From contig NC_091046.1 of the NCBI RefSeq assembly GCF_963966145.1, positions 3,410,001-3,474,000 of the forward strand: DNA of 64,000 bases, given 5' to 3'. The notes under the pieces were generated by a model. It searched no databases. It was given only the letters and a program-made list of their open reading frames with translations, and was not told the origin of the DNA. This stretch comes from Tenebrio molitor. Its lineage: Eukaryota > Arthropoda > Insecta > Coleoptera > Tenebrionidae. Shown here in pieces: positions 35,316 through 47,352 of this stretch. Made by a program: the position numbers and the translations under genes. How positions within the stretch are numbered: the first letter of the stretch is position 1; each line of letters begins with the position of its first letter.

Positions 35316-36071
35316 TCAAGAAAGCTCAAGCGTCATCTTTACCCTTTTCAGTCGTCTCGTCGTCAGCAACAACGTAACCCCAAGACAGAGGTTCATAATC
35401 CACAAAACGAAGCCTTTGGCTGCGATCACAAGTACCGGAAGTATTCCATTGGCACAAACCATTTCTTGTGAAGCCGCGTTACTAATGAAATACCCGGAAA
35501 TGCAGTTTTTGTAGTCTACACCAAGGATTAAAACGGTGACGAAGTCCCACGCGCAGATGGTCAAAGTGAGATGACTCCAACCTGTCAGTCGTTGTCTTGT
35601 AGTCTGTGTGCGGAGTACTGAAAGTGCAAAACAAATTGTTTCGTGTCTAGATCTTCGCACTGTACTCACTCAAGAGGGACATCACCGTCCAGAGGACATT
35701 CAAGAGGAAGTGAATCCACGCGAAGCCAGTAAATACGCGTCCTGTTAGCGTCTGGTTAGGAAACACAGCACTGCCACCTGCTCGACAAAAAACTACTCCC
35801 GAGACTGACAAAATACATTCTGGTACTTACTAATGAAGAACATGGTGTACATGCTGTACTCTACAAGATTCCAGTAACTCATAGTGCCAATGTAAATGGT
35901 CTCGGAGTTGTACAGGATTATACATATAAGGGACATGATCGTCCATGCTAGTCCTTCAATCTGAAAGCGTAATGATTCGTGATTTCGTGGAGTTGGACAG
36001 CAAAGCAAACTTACAGTACAGAGGACACCTGCAATTTGTTTAACTTTGAGCTCCACCTACGACAACTCCAT
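35316..36071 (-). pseudogene. TMP3, paralogue of TMP1 with a nonsense codon at position 5
   Basis: Exons by homology 36015-36071, 35831-35960, 35670-35777, 35316-35617. All splice sites and the remaining frame (199 codons) are intact. The start reads M-E-L-S-stop: TAG at 36057-36059 where TMP1 has CAG. No other in-frame ATG occurs before span 1 (the next is in exon 2 within IEGLAWTIMS), so a full protein cannot be made without readthrough, a non-ATG start or an allele without the stop. The spans and CANGILPVLVIAAKGFVLWI are undamaged, implying a very recent change, a polymorphism or a sequencing error. Confidence 0.8.
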
Positions 36072-36092
36072 CTTGACTCACTCTAATTCACT

Positions 36093-36130
36093 ACTGAGAT
36101 TGTGGACACATCGGTCAATCTATATATAGC
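36093..36130 (-). promoter_or_regulatory. TMP3 core promoter (TATA plus initiator)
   Basis: Minus strand CTATATATAG (36119-36128) followed about 28 bp later by CTCAGT (36094-36099 complement). It is the undisturbed counterpart of the TMP1 promoter, and sequence to about 36330 corresponds to 28148-28350 beyond the hAT insertion. Confidence 0.55.
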
Positions 36131-36529
36131 AAAGAGTTATCTAAAGTGGCTTTCGAGGTTCACTAATTGTTCAGGACAATAAGTTAAAACAGCGATTATG
36201 CGAAATCAATAAGTAGAATTTTTAGTACCACTTACGATACCTAGTTAAGTTAAAAATGTGTACCAAGTAATGCAATTGACGTAAGTTTGGAGGACGTAAT
36301 CCAGATGATTTATCTGAGATGATGCGACACTATTAGTGTAACATGATTCTTCCTGCAAGCAGATTATGTACTTGGCACATTCAGTGACGAAACTGTTCTC
36401 TGAAAATAGCCATTACCTTTATCTTGATAAAAGAATTTTAAGATAAATGTGATAAGAGTGAATGTTATATTTTTAGCAACAATTTATTCAATTTTCACAT
36501 ATTTACTAAATTCATCTCACATTCTCAAG

Positions 36530-36612
36530 TTCACAAACACGCTTTCGTTCACAAACTCGTTATTATTCGTACAAGATTTATTTTTCACCACATTCTCATA
36601 GTCACAAACTCA
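36530..36612. promoter_or_regulatory. TCACAAACTCG motif group upstream of TMP3
   Basis: TTCACAAACACG, TTCACAAACTCG and GTCACAAACTCA occur within about 80 bp, some 0.45-0.55 kb upstream of the TMP3 start. Confidence 0.4.
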
Positions 36613-36638
36613 CATTCTAAAATAATACAGAACAAATA

Positions 36639-37156
36639 CAGGGTGTTGTTGAAAGTTGCACAGATATTTCAACCACGAGCTACTGGTTTCATGTAGAACT
36701 CGGGAAAAATATCTAAAAAATTCTAAGTAAAAAAATAAAATGACATTTATTTTTTGAGATATAATTTTTTTAAATTGGTTTTAGTCTTCTACGTTGTCAA
36801 ACAACCTCGTAGGTAAAATTTCGACACATTTAAAAAATACACCCTGTATATCATATTTTATAAAACGTACACCAATGTGGTTTCCTTGTTTTAAAGCATA
36901 TTTCCTATAGGTTACTTCGCATTGGCGTATATTTTATAAAACATGATATACAGGGTGTATTTTTAAAATGTGCCGAAATTTTACCTACGAGGTTGTAGGA
37001 CAACCTAGAAAACTAAAAGCAATTTTAAAAAATTGTAGCTCAAAAAATAAATGTCATTTTATTTTTTGACAGAATTTTTTAAATATTTTTTCCGAGTTCT
37101 ACATGAAGCCAGTAGCTCGTGGTTAAAATATCTGTACAACTTTTAATAACACCCTG
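36639..37156. mobile_element. 518-bp foldback element with about 200-bp arms
   Basis: Outer ends CAGGGTGTTGTTGAAAGTTG and the imperfect complement of CAACTTTTAATAACACCCTG, flanked by TA. The arms stay complementary inward, including ACCACGAGCTACTGG near each end. A second inverted 'acaccctgtatat / atatacagggtgt' pair is near the centre (36840, 36950). Non-coding. Confidence 0.85.
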
Positions 37157-37451
37157 TAGTACTTGGTACGCGACTGATTTTTACATTAGAGATTCTCAAC
37201 CACTCTTACAATTGAAACATTTTTTTGATAGTTAAACTACCACAGTCGACATTGTGATTTTCACAAAATCTTCACCACAAAGCACCTTCGTGATAGGTTC
37301 GAAAAAAGATACAGTACGATTTGTTAAAATTGTATTTTTGCACCCCAAACATGGAAGTGACAATAGAGAAAATAAGATACAAAATTGAGTTAAATAAAGA
37401 AACAAACTTGGTAAGATTTTTGTGATAAGTCATGATAAAACATGATAACAC

Positions 37452-38604
37452 TTAGTATCTCCTTGGAGCAGATGACTCCTGCCGGTTGTACTGATAATCA
37501 GGTTCCGGAATATGTACCGGATACCCGAACTGGTTCTTGGGGGCATTCTGGAGCGTGCCCGAAGCGACAGGTTCCGGAGCTCCAGGGCTGTAGACATTCG
37601 GCTGGGCCACAGGGTACTGCGACTGGCTGACAGGGTCCTGAGGCTGGCTTACAGGGTACTGGTGCTGGCTCACAGGGTACTGAGACTGGCTCACAGGGTA
37701 CTGAGACTGCACCGCAGGGTACTCAGGCTGGTACGCATACCTGCACAGAAAATCCCCATGTGAAGCAATGTCACTCTTGAGCTGCAATTACTTACGGTGC
37801 AGGGCTTCCCACAACTATCCGGCCCACCTAAATCACACAATCGTCAGTTGCGAGTTTGTGAAATCGAAATTGTGACTCACCGGCTGCGGTTGCTGGCTCA
37901 GTCTGTGCAACGTCAACGCGAAACCGGCGTTCACCACCCAGAGGACGAAGCCCTTGCCTGCTATGATCAGAACTGGAAGAATGGCGTTGGCGCATGAGGC
38001 CTGAATCTCAATATATCGACTTGCATATTTTAAACACTTGCTATAGTCGGCTCCAGCTACGACCACCGTGATGAAATCCCAAAAACAAACCACCCACGTT
38101 ATTTTACTCCAAAACTTCATATGTTTGTCCAATTTTGGATTTGATTTTGCCGCAACTGCAACAAGGATGAATATACAAGTGATCATCCAGTTTTTTGACA
38201 TCTTACTTTTGAGTGATGCACCTGTCCAGATCAGGTGAAGAATAAAGTGCACCCACACAAAACCAGCAAAAACAGAAGGTGTCAAAGACTGATTGCGGAA
38301 GCTTGACATATCCTTACCTAGAAAAGTACACCTTTGGTGGACAAATTTGACACCGAGATTTGACACTCACCCAAATAGACGTTGTACAAGAGTACACCTA
38401 TTGAATCAATGTAATTCGACGTCTTGAGGTACATTAGTTGTTTGTTGTACAAAATTATACATACCAGGGAGAGAATGGTGTATGTTAAACCTTGAATCTG
38501 CAACATTACTCAGTGAATCAATTGTGGAGGAAGTTTACGAGATGACTTACAATCCCTAAGAACGAGGCGATCACTCTAACATTCTTGTGGACGTTGGATT
38601 CCAT
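37452..38604 (-). CDS. TMP4, four-span membrane protein with a YPVSQ-repeat tail
   Basis: Exons 38551-38604, 38371-38497, 38207-38317, 37881-38155, 37796-37827, 37452-37740; 295 aa. Four spans as in the family (IQGLTYTILSLVCIILY; FAGFVWVHFILHLIWTGASL; ITWVVCFWDFITVVVAGADY; CANAILPVLIIAGKGFVLWV); loop cysteines DYSKC and ASCANA. After span 4 a small 32-nt exon leads into a cytosolic tail with repeated YPVSQ(S/H/P)Q, then QNAPKNQFGYP and the terminal APRRY. The tail resembles low-complexity, Tyr-rich scaffolding tails (inference only). Intron 3 is about 50 bp; frame and phase agree with the other members. Motif GAGTTTGTGA lies 0.95 kb upstream near 39560. Confidence 0.83.
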
Positions 38605-40124
38605 GTTTTGACGGTAGGAATTTGCAAAATTTCTATTTTGGTTGGGTGTTGACAGAACGAAATGCTAGAAGATAATGAAAACTTAATTTTGCTCGAAAAC
38701 GGATCAGATAAAACTTCATCGCATGATAACGAATCATAAATTAACAATATGTGGTAATCCATTTATCTCACTGTTTTCGCATTCTTCCAGGAAAAACTTG
38801 TCACCCAAATCCGGTCACTTGTTAGGAAGGGGACATTTGTAAGCACGTGGAGTGTTCGGCGCGATTATTTCTCCAAAGCACAACTTTACAAGATATCGAT
38901 GTACTTGTACAGTTATCAGTTAGAAAGGTCTCGAGTCTCTAGAGCAACGTCATGAAACGTTTGAGAAATCGGTTGACGTATCAATAACGGAAATTTATCA
39001 AGTTTGTCAAGGACCATTCAGCTTGATTGTGGGATTAACAGAAAATACCAGAATAAATCTAACAAATCCAAAACAATTTTTTTAGATTAAATATTTTTTT
39101 ATTTCAGACATTTTTGACTTCGTTAGAGATAAAAGGGTAAAAAAACAAAGAATGACCGTCAGTGTTTTATTAGACCATCAATGAAGATAAATAATTGTAC
39201 TACACCAATGTCAGCATAAAGTTTTCATGTTTTTATTATTACTTCTTTCATTTCAACAAATGAAATGAGATTTTATTAATTCATCTCTTTGCAAAAGAAG
39301 TATCAAGTCAGTGAAGTACATAAAAAAAAAAATTATTAGAAATAGTACTACGATAATTCGGTGTTGCTATGTGGTTGCTTTGATAACATGATTACCTGGG
39401 GAGATTGTGATGAGAAACACAAATTAAAAGATCCAACAGAATTCAAATATGCACCACTTAAATGTACATCACAGAAACTACTTTTTCTGTAAAATGTTTA
39501 AAAGTAAGCAACTAAACATTATCTGGAGCTGATTGGACGAAATATGTAGTTTAAAATGAGTTTGTGAGTGTCGAGTAATAATTGATACTGAAAATAATAA
39601 AGGAGGTCGTACTAATCACCAACTCACACACTTTATTTTTCGCTCATGCCACGACGACATCTCTGAAAAAAATTAAGAGAAGCGAGTTGGTGATTTAACA
39701 CGAGAGAATTGAGATTATAAAAACTGTAATAGTAAATGAAATTAATGAATTATGTAAAACAGTTTTACTTAAACGTCCATCAGAGAAACTACTTTTTCTG
39801 TAAAATGTTGAAAAGTAAGACATCTCTGAAAAAAAATAAGAGAAGTGAGTTGGTGATCCAACACCAGAGAGTCCAGATTATAAAAACTGTAACGGTAAAG
39901 GAAATTAATGAATTATGTAAAAGAAATTAATCAAATCTCAAATGTTTGCTATTTTCGTAAAGAATTTGTTTATTGTTATGTTGTGACGATAACGATAACA
40001 TATTTTGACAGTGATTCAACCAATAAAAGCGTTATTGAAATTTTTCCAAACATTTTTAAAATTTCCTCTCGGTCGTATTCTTTGTGTTGCAGAAATTTTT
40101 CTTGCAGTATTTTTCGTAAATATA
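38605..40124. other. Intergenic region upstream of TMP4
   Basis: No gene seen. A GAGTTTGTGA motif is near 39560. Related direct repeats near 39470-39500 and 39780-39820 share 'aaactactttttctgtaaaatgtt', and 'gagaa/gcgagttggtgat' recurs at 39680 and 39845, so the stretch is locally duplicated. Confidence 0.4.
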
Positions 40125-41263
40125 CAGGGTGTCTCAGCTAAGACTTTCGAGCCTAATACATATCTCGGTTATTTGCCAACGGATTTTTATGAAATTTAAA
40201 ATGCAGATATTTTAGACCGTGAAGGTTCAGTTAGTAATAATAAAATTATCTCAAGTTAAAAAATGTAATTTTAACACATGTTTCCTTTATCGAAAATTAT
40301 GCGCGATTAGTACTAGATTGTTAAACATTAAAAAATAGGGGTCTACACAAACAATTAAGTAAATCACTTGTATGATTCAACAAAAAGATTAGATTTTGTC
40401 GTCAAAAATTTAATGTAAAATTTGAAGGTATTTGAGCAGTTACCTTTTGAAAGAATTGATGATTAATTGCCAAGCAACATTTTGTACACCCTTTAAAGTC
40501 TGTCAAAATTGGGCGCGCTTTATTAGAAACGTCAAATTGTAAAAATGTATTGAAAATACTCTAAAAACAGACTACAGCGGTAGAAATTTCAATATTGTTG
40601 AAAAAGTAAAACAATTTTGCCTATGGAGAGTGTCGTAAGACCTTCAATGACAGTTCATTTTCTCGTGGAACACTATCCAAATGTAGGCTTTACAAAATGT
40701 AAGGTTAAGAGAGTCGTCAATTTATTTGAAGACACAGGAAGCGTAGGTGAACTAAATTACCTTGCTAGAATATCTTGATCGTGTTTTAGTCCTTTATGGA
40801 AGAATTAAAGCATCCAGTATAATAAATTACGTCCAAATGTTGTCTTTAACTTTGTAAGTGTTTGTAAGGTTAGCAAGATAAACGTCAAATATGTCACCTG
40901 CGCGTCTGCGAAAAGGGATGACCAAAATTCTGCAAAATTGCGCGTTTGTTTCATACGCGTCTACGTTTTTGCATTTGCAGCCACGTTTAACACAGTTTTT
41001 TGCTTTTTTCTTGCAAACCAGAAGTCTTTCAAGGACGAGTTTTTCCCTACAGCATTTTTTATTGACGATCAATTTTTTATGTAAATCTTAATTGATTCAA
41101 CATTTTAAAAAGGCATATAAAAATTACGTTTTTAAGACTTGGGTGATTGAATTAATGGAATTTTATTCTTCACCGTCTAAAATATCTGCATTTTAAATTT
41201 CACAAAAATCCGCTGGAAAATAACTGAGTTATTAGGCTCGAAAGTCTTAGCTGAGACACCCTG
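40125..41263. mobile_element. Tc1/mariner-type element with about 100-bp TIRs, internally deleted
   Basis: Ends CAGGGTGTCTCAGCTAAGAC and its complement, matching inward for about 100 bp with a few mismatches, flanked by TA. A plus-strand remnant (MESVVRPSMTVHFLVEHYPN from 40623) looks like the helix-turn-helix N-terminus of a mariner-like transposase. The catalytic part is missing. Confidence 0.82.
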
Positions 41264-41454
41264 TATATTTTTTACTTAAAGTAAAGAGTCACAACTGACT
41301 CATGTGGAACTGTCATCACATGATAACACCCAATTAGGTACCAATTTACGACTGCGGCAATTAAAATGTTTCAAGCAAAACCTTCACATGATGTTATCAG
41401 TTGGCTTTGTCGTTGCTTTATCGACTCCACCCAGTGTCACTCCACACCTCGACA

Positions 41455-42231
41455 ATGGCAAGAAACCAATTGGGTCTGACCAAAACGGAAGACCACTTGA
41501 GCAAACTGGCTTACACCTTAGGCACCGTAAGTATATCTTAATCCAACTCAAAAACCCAAGTGTCTTTCCTCTTCAGCTGCAAGCCTTGACCTGGTCGGTC
41601 CTGTCGACGATATGCCTAGTCCTCTACCTCGAACCTTCGCGGTTTCCACAAGTCGACTCCCACATGGACCAAATCAGCTACTTGATCTACGGATTCTTTC
41701 TGGCGCGTAAGACTCACAAAAAAGTGTTTGGAGATTTTGTATTGTGTTTGTAGGAGAGGTGGTGGCCTTTCGCAAGCAAGTGGTCAAACCCAGAGTGTTC
41801 TTTGGTTTCGCGTGGGTCTACTTCTGTCTCAACTTAGTCCTGTTGGTGGTTTCCCTCAAGAACTTGCTCCAAACCAAGAACCAAGGAATTATCAGAGATG
41901 TGCGTTTGTGGGGTGGCATCACTCTTCTAATCTCCATGGTGGATCTCCTGGTCGTGATTCTTCTCGGAGTGGACTACCACAACTGCAAAGATCTCTACAA
42001 CTACCATGTGATGTCACTGGAAGAAGCCTGCGCCAATGGAATACTTCCGGTGCTTGTGGTTGTTGCCAAAGGGTTTGTTTTGTGGTTTGTTAACATTGCT
42101 CTTGCGTGGGTGTTGCTCAAGATGGCTCAAAAGATAAAGGTAAAGCGACTCATCGAATATCGAACAGTTTGCTCACTGATTGTTTTCAGAGAAGACAGAT
42201 CTACCAAGCTTCAACGTTTGTGGTGAAATAA
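41455..42231 (+). CDS. TMP5, four-span membrane protein of the tandem family
   Basis: Exons 41455-41526, 41577-41706, 41754-42139, 42190-42231; 209 aa. Start at MARNQLGLTKTEDHLSKLAY. Spans: LQALTWSVLSTICLVLYL, FFGFAWVYFCLNLVLLVVSL, LWGGITLLISMVDLLVVILL, CANGILPVLVVVAKGFVLWF. Loop cysteines DYHNC and EACANG. The phase-1 intron that separates spans 2 and 3 in other members is absent, so exon 3 is a fusion of two family exons. Short basic tail (RRQIYQASTFVVK) encoded by its own last exon. First plus-strand gene of the cluster, just downstream of a mariner-type element. Confidence 0.83.
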
Positions 42232-42883
42232 ACTGACGAAAACGCTAAATCTAAACAAACTATTTTCAGATCAAGATTTAGAAGACAAGATTTCCAGAAC
42301 CGGAGGCCCATATAAAACCCCAATGGTCTGCTGTTGCTTATTTTATAAATAGTATTACTCTTGTAAAATAGAAACAATAGAATAAAAGAGTTGAATCTTT
42401 AGCAGATCAGCTGTTTGTGCCTCGTTCCAGCTCCAGCACTATTGGAGCGTGAAGACCACCAAAACTGTTTCCAGAGATAATCTTCAACCTTGTCAAAAAC
42501 CTCCACAAATCATTTTTTGATTAAATTTTTGTCAGACAAAGGACTATTTCGTAATCATGCTAGATAGACATGATTGCAGTTATTTTATCCTTGATTAATA
42601 AAAACTTATCGCCTCGCGTTTTTTTATTTCACCTTCTATCGCTGCCATAGACTCCCTTAGAGATAACAACATTGATTTGATGATGCCAATTTTTTTTATT
42701 TTGCGATTGTATGAATGTATCAGCTCAGAACTTGTGTAAATCCCACATTCTAGGTATTCAAAAACAACAACAACTGTTGCCTCTTACCTCAGACACTATC
42801 TAGTCGTTCTTATCATATCAATAGCAGTATGTTATCCGTGGATCCGTGGATTGAATGCACTTGTTAAAAATATTTCTAGCATT
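42232..42883. other. Spacer between TMP5 and TMP6
   Basis: AATAAA hexamers near 42230 and 42380 could end TMP5 transcripts. No other feature identified. Confidence 0.35.
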
Positions 42884-44022
42884 ATGGACTCGCTTAGCTA
42901 TCTAGAAAAGAAATTGAAAGAAATCGCTGGTCTTATCGGAGTGGTAAGTTCTTGGATATTTTTCAAAAGTTTAAATCGAGTAATTTTTGTAGATTCAAAG
43001 CCTGGCATGGATATTTATGGCAGTAATGTGTATAGTTATACATTATACAACAAGTCACAAGTACTACCCTCCTTATCATTACATGGACGCTGTAGGTGAT
43101 ATAATTTACCAACTCTTTTTAAGGCGTGAGTAACGTTTGGAACTGTGACAATTTCTCAAAATCAATTGATTTAAGGTTCCCACCAAGAATTACATTTTAG
43201 TGGTCAATCTCTAACCCCGGGTGTCTTTGCTTTCTTCTTGTGGGTCTATGTCATCATTGATTTGTCTTGGTTTATATATTCTTGGCAAGGTAAATCATAC
43301 GTTTTAACAACCAGAAGAATTTAACATTCCATTTAAATTTTGTTTACAAATTCGAACGATTCTGTTTTAGTTTTGTTGCAGAAGAAAGGAAATCTGAGAC
43401 TAGTTTACCAAATCTGGAGCGCCAACACCGCACTGGTGTGTTTGGTAGACCTGATTTTAGTCATCATATTGGGCGCCAATTATGACAAATGTCTGAGCGA
43501 AAATAGTACTAGCTCCGAGGTTATTTGTGCTGTTGGTATCCTCCCGGTACTAGTAATAGCCGGCAAAGGATTCGTCTTATGGATCGTCAACGTCATGTTC
43601 GCTGTACTTCTTCTGTACATTGCCAAACAACTCCAACAGGTGAGAACATTCTCCTTCCGTCAATTTTCTTCTCATTTCTTCTATCACTATTGTAGGAAAC
43701 GCCCTTCAACCACTTCATGCCGTGAGTACTTCCCTGCATCTTTGGAACTGTTTCCGACTCTCTCTTTTTCAGGAGAGCCACTCTTCAAGGTTCCTCCAAC
43801 GTTGGCCCACCTCTTCAGCAATTTGGCGCTGCATACTTCCAACCATACGAGCACAATCCCTTTCCTTCAGCGGTTCCAACTTCTCCCACAACTCCCTTCT
43901 CCACAGTACCACTGTCTCCAGTTCGACAAAGCTGGAGTACCTATCCGGTACAAGTACTGGCCCAGCAACCCTACCGCCAGTACCAACAACAACCGTTCCA
44001 GCCACCAAGAAGATATTATTAA
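42884..44022 (+). CDS. TMP6, four-span membrane protein with a Pro/Gln/Tyr-rich tail
   Basis: Exons 42884-42943, 42993-43125, 43176-43289, 43371-43639, 43696-43721, 43773-44022; 283 aa. Start at MDSLSYLEKKLKEIAGLIGV; an in-frame ATG 31 nt upstream is possible but not shared by paralogues. Spans: IQSLAWIFMAVMCIVIHY, FAFFLWVYVIIDLSWFIYSW, ANTALVCLVDLILVIILGANY, CAVGILPVLVIAGKGFVLWI. Loop cysteines NYDKC and VICAVG. A 26-nt exon (ETPFNHFM) links to a cytosolic tail ending QPPRRYY, with SPVRQSWS and QQPYRQYQQQPF. TMP6, 7 and 8 are a close subgroup in tandem. The 366-bp repeat array begins just after the stop. Confidence 0.85.
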
Positions 44023-44052
44023 CCCATTTAGGAGACAGATTACGCACTAAAT

Positions 44053-44795
44053 ATTGTCAATTGATAGAGGAAGCTGAGTGTATATTTTCTTAATAAATGG
44101 AGAAACAAATTTTGAAAATCATTTTTTGGAAAGTTTTTGAAATGTATTTAGATTGTAGAAATTGCAAGAGAAAAGTGTCTACAAGGGTACTCTATGTTAC
44201 CACGAATTTAAAAAAAAATGTCTCAACTGTGGTTCTTTTGCAAGGGCTTTGTACCAAGTGTCTCAAAAACACCTGCACTATTGATAAGTCTTTGGAACTA
44301 TCTGGTACTCATTACGACAATGAAGAGTGCACCGTGCAAGTCACAACATGTCGTGTTTCTTTATTTTTGCATAAATATCGTTTTCCGCTAACTCCAACAA
44401 ACAATACAGTTGATTAAAATTGTCAATTGATAGAAGCTGAGTGTATATTTTCTTAATAAATGGAGAAACAAATTTTGAAAATAATTTTTTGGAAATATTT
44501 TGAAATGTTGGTTAGATTGCAGAAATTCCAAGAGAAAAGTGTCTTCAAGGGTACTCTATGTTACCACGAATTAAAAAAAAATGTCTCAACTGTGGTTCTT
44601 TTGCAAGGGCTTTGTACCAAGTGTCTCAAAAACACCTGCACTATTGATAAGTGTTTGGAAATATCTGGTACTCATTACGACAATGAAGAGTGCTCCGTGC
44701 AAGTCACAACATGTCGTATTTCTTTATTTTTGCATAAATTTTGTCTTCCACGAACTCCAACAAATAATATACCTATCTATTTAATTAAACGGTAA
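44053..44795 (+). repeat. Two tandem copies of a 364-366-bp unit after TMP6
   Basis: Units start ATTGTCAATTGATAGA at 44053 and 44419. Each contains AATAAATGGAGAAACAAATT followed by a frame MEKQILKIIFWK.. with six or more cysteines (106 and 111 codons). The hexamer AATAAA probably terminates TMP6. Three further copies follow TMP7. Copies differ in the length of an internal A run, which shifts the frame in some, so coding is doubtful. Confidence 0.8.
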
Positions 44796-45100
44796 CAGAT
44801 TTGTTTTTATTTTGTGATAAGATAACGAATCTATCGATTAATATTTTTTGTGACTCTCAGAATTTGTCCAATGACAACGTAAACATTCTTCTCGCTTACG
44901 ACAGCTTAAGTTAGGAGGTAAAGGTGTGCTGCACAGGATGTTCCTAGGACCGGTACTAATTCAGTGAAGTACTGCGTGGACGGATATTTCGAAAGCCTGG
45001 TATAATCTAGCTGTTCTTATCGCATTCAATTGAGTTGTGTTTGTGTTATCTTGACAAAATGTGAACCACGATTCCACTTTTCAAAAATACTTTTAGCGTC

Positions 45101-46229
45101 ATGGACTTGTTAAAGGGTCCTGAAAAGAATCTAAAACAAATTGCTGGTGCTATAGGGGTGGTAAGTTTTTGGATATTTTACCCAAATCCAAATTGATAAG
45201 ATTTTGTAGATCCAAAGCCTAGCATGGATAATAATGGCGCTAATTTGTATAATTTTATATTATACAGAACCAACTGATTTCTCCCCTTATGGGTATCATT
45301 ACATGGACGAAGTAGGCGAGATAATTTACCAGCTCTATTTAAAACGTGAGTAACGTTTGGAACTGTGACAACTTCCTAAAATCAGTTGTTTCAAGGCTAC
45401 AACCAAGAACTATATTTTGATGGACAAATTCTAACCCCGGGGGTTTTTATTGGTTTCTCGTGGGTCTATCTCATCATTGATTTGACTTGGTTCGCAACTT
45501 CTTGGCTCGGTAAATCATTTTTTAACAACCAGAAAAATTTACCTTAGGTTTTAGAATTGTTTTCCAAGCCCGAACAATTCTCTTTTAGTCTTGTTGCAGA
45601 AGAGAGGAAATCTGAGACGAATTTTCCAAATCTGGAGCGCCAACACCGCACTGGTGTGCTTGTTAGACCTGATTATAATCATCATATTGAGCTCCAATTA
45701 TCAAAAATGTTTGAGCGAAATGGGCATTAGTTTGGAGATTATTTGTGCTAATGGTATCCTCCCGGTACTAGTAATCGCCGGCAAAGGATTCGTCTTGTGG
45801 ATCGTCAACGCCATTTTCGTTGTAGTTGTTTGGAAAATCTCCAAACAACTCCAACAGGTGAGAACCTTCTCCTTCCGTCAGTTTTCTCGTAACCCCTTGT
45901 ATCACTGTTGCAGGAAACGCCCCTGAACCACTTCATGCCGTAAGTACCTCCCCTGCATCTTCCGAAATGTTTCCGACTCTCTCTTTTCCAGGAGAGCCAA
46001 TCTGCAAGGTTCCTCCAACGTGGGGGTACCTCTTCAGCAAGTTGACGCTGCATACTTTCAACCATATGAGCACAAACCCCTTTCTTCAGCGATTCCCTCA
46101 GCTCCCTTCTCCACCGTACCACGGTCTCCAGTTCGACAAAGCTGGAGTATTTATGCGGTACAAGAACCGGCCCAGCAACCCTACCGCCAGTACCAACAAC
46201 AACCATTCGCGCCACCAAGAAGATATTAA
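45101..46229 (+). CDS. TMP7, four-span membrane protein with a Pro/Gln/Tyr-rich tail
   Basis: Exons 45101-45160, 45210-45345, 45396-45509, 45589-45857, 45914-45939, 45992-46229; 280 aa. Starts MDLLKGPEKNLKQIAGAIGV. Spans: IQSLAWIIMALICIILYY, FIGFSWVYLIIDLTWFATSW, ANTALVCLLDLIIIIILSSNY, CANGILPVLVIAGKGFVLWI. Loop cysteines NYQKC and IICANG. The 26-nt exon (ETPLNHFM) and tail match TMP6 closely, ending FAPPRRY. Near-identical intron and exon sequence to TMP6 indicates recent duplication of the gene with its 3' repeat. Confidence 0.86.
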
Positions 46230-46259
46230 CCCATTTAGGAGACAGATTACGTACGAAAT

Positions 46260-47352
46260 ATTGTCAATTGATAGAAGCCGACTGTATATTTTCTTAATAA
46301 ATGGAGAAACAAATTTTGAAAATAATTTTTTGGAAAAAATTTGAAATGTTGGTTAGATTGCAGAAATTCCAAGAGAAAAGTGTCTTCAAGGGTACTCTAT
46401 GTTACCACGAATTAAAAAAAAAATTTCTCAACTGTGGTTCTTTTGCAAGGGCTTTGTACCAAGTGTCTCAAAAACACCTGCACTATTGATAAGTGTTTGG
46501 GACCATCTGGTACTCATTACGAGATTGAAGAGTGCTCCGTGCAAGTCACAACATGTCGTGTTTCTTTATTTTTGCATAAATTTCGTTTTCCGCTAACTCC
46601 AACAAACAATACAGTTGATTAAAATTGTCAATTGATAGAAGCTGAGTGTATATTTTCTTAATAAATGGAGAAACAAATTTTGAAAATAATTTTTTGGAAA
46701 AAATTTGAAATGTTGGTTAGATTGCAGAAATTCCAAGAGAAAAGTGTCTTCAAGGGTACTCTATGTTACCACGAATTAAAAAAAAAATGTCTCAACTGTG
46801 GTTCTTTTGCAAGGGCTTTGTACCAAGTGTCTCAAAAACACCTGCACTATTGATAAGTGTTTGGGACCATCTGGTACTCATTACGAGAATGAAGAGTGCA
46901 CCGTGCAAGTCACAACATGTCATGTTTCTTTATTTTTGCATACATTTCGTTTTCCGCTAATTTCAACAAACAATGCAGTTGATTAAAATTGTCACTTGAT
47001 AGAAACTGAGTGTATATTTTCTTAATAAATGGAGAAAAAATATTTGAAAATAATTTTTTGGAAATATTTTGAAATGTTGGTTAGATTTCAGAAATTGCAA
47101 GAGAAAAGTGTCTTTAAGGGTACTCTATGTTACCACAAATTTAAAAAAAATGTCTCAACTGTGGTTCTTTTGCAAGGGCTTTGTACCAAGTGTCTCAAAA
47201 ACACCTGCACTATTGATAAATCTTTGGAACCATCTGGTACTCATTACGACAATGAAGAGTGCACCGTGCAAGTCACAACATGTCGTATTTCTTTATTTTT
47301 GCATAAATTTCGTTTTCCGCTAACTCCAACAAACAATATACCTATCTATTTA
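46260..47352 (+). repeat. Three tandem copies of the 364-bp unit after TMP7
   Basis: Units start at 46260, 46624 and 46988 (exact 364-bp spacing). The last copy shares its right flank ('aatatacctatctatttaattaaacgg') with the last copy after TMP6, showing that array number changed within an otherwise duplicated block. Copies 46260 and 46624 have longer A runs and a disrupted frame (62 codons); the last keeps 111 codons. Confidence 0.82.

Noticed and set aside
40827..41072. Cys/Lys-rich 81-codon minus ORF inside a transposon
   Set aside because: Lies in an internally deleted element, no matching motif, likely chance.
44581..47323. Second-frame ORFs (MSQLWFFCKGF..) in the 364-bp repeats
   Set aside because: They are shadows in an alternate frame, starting after the variable A run; no independent support.
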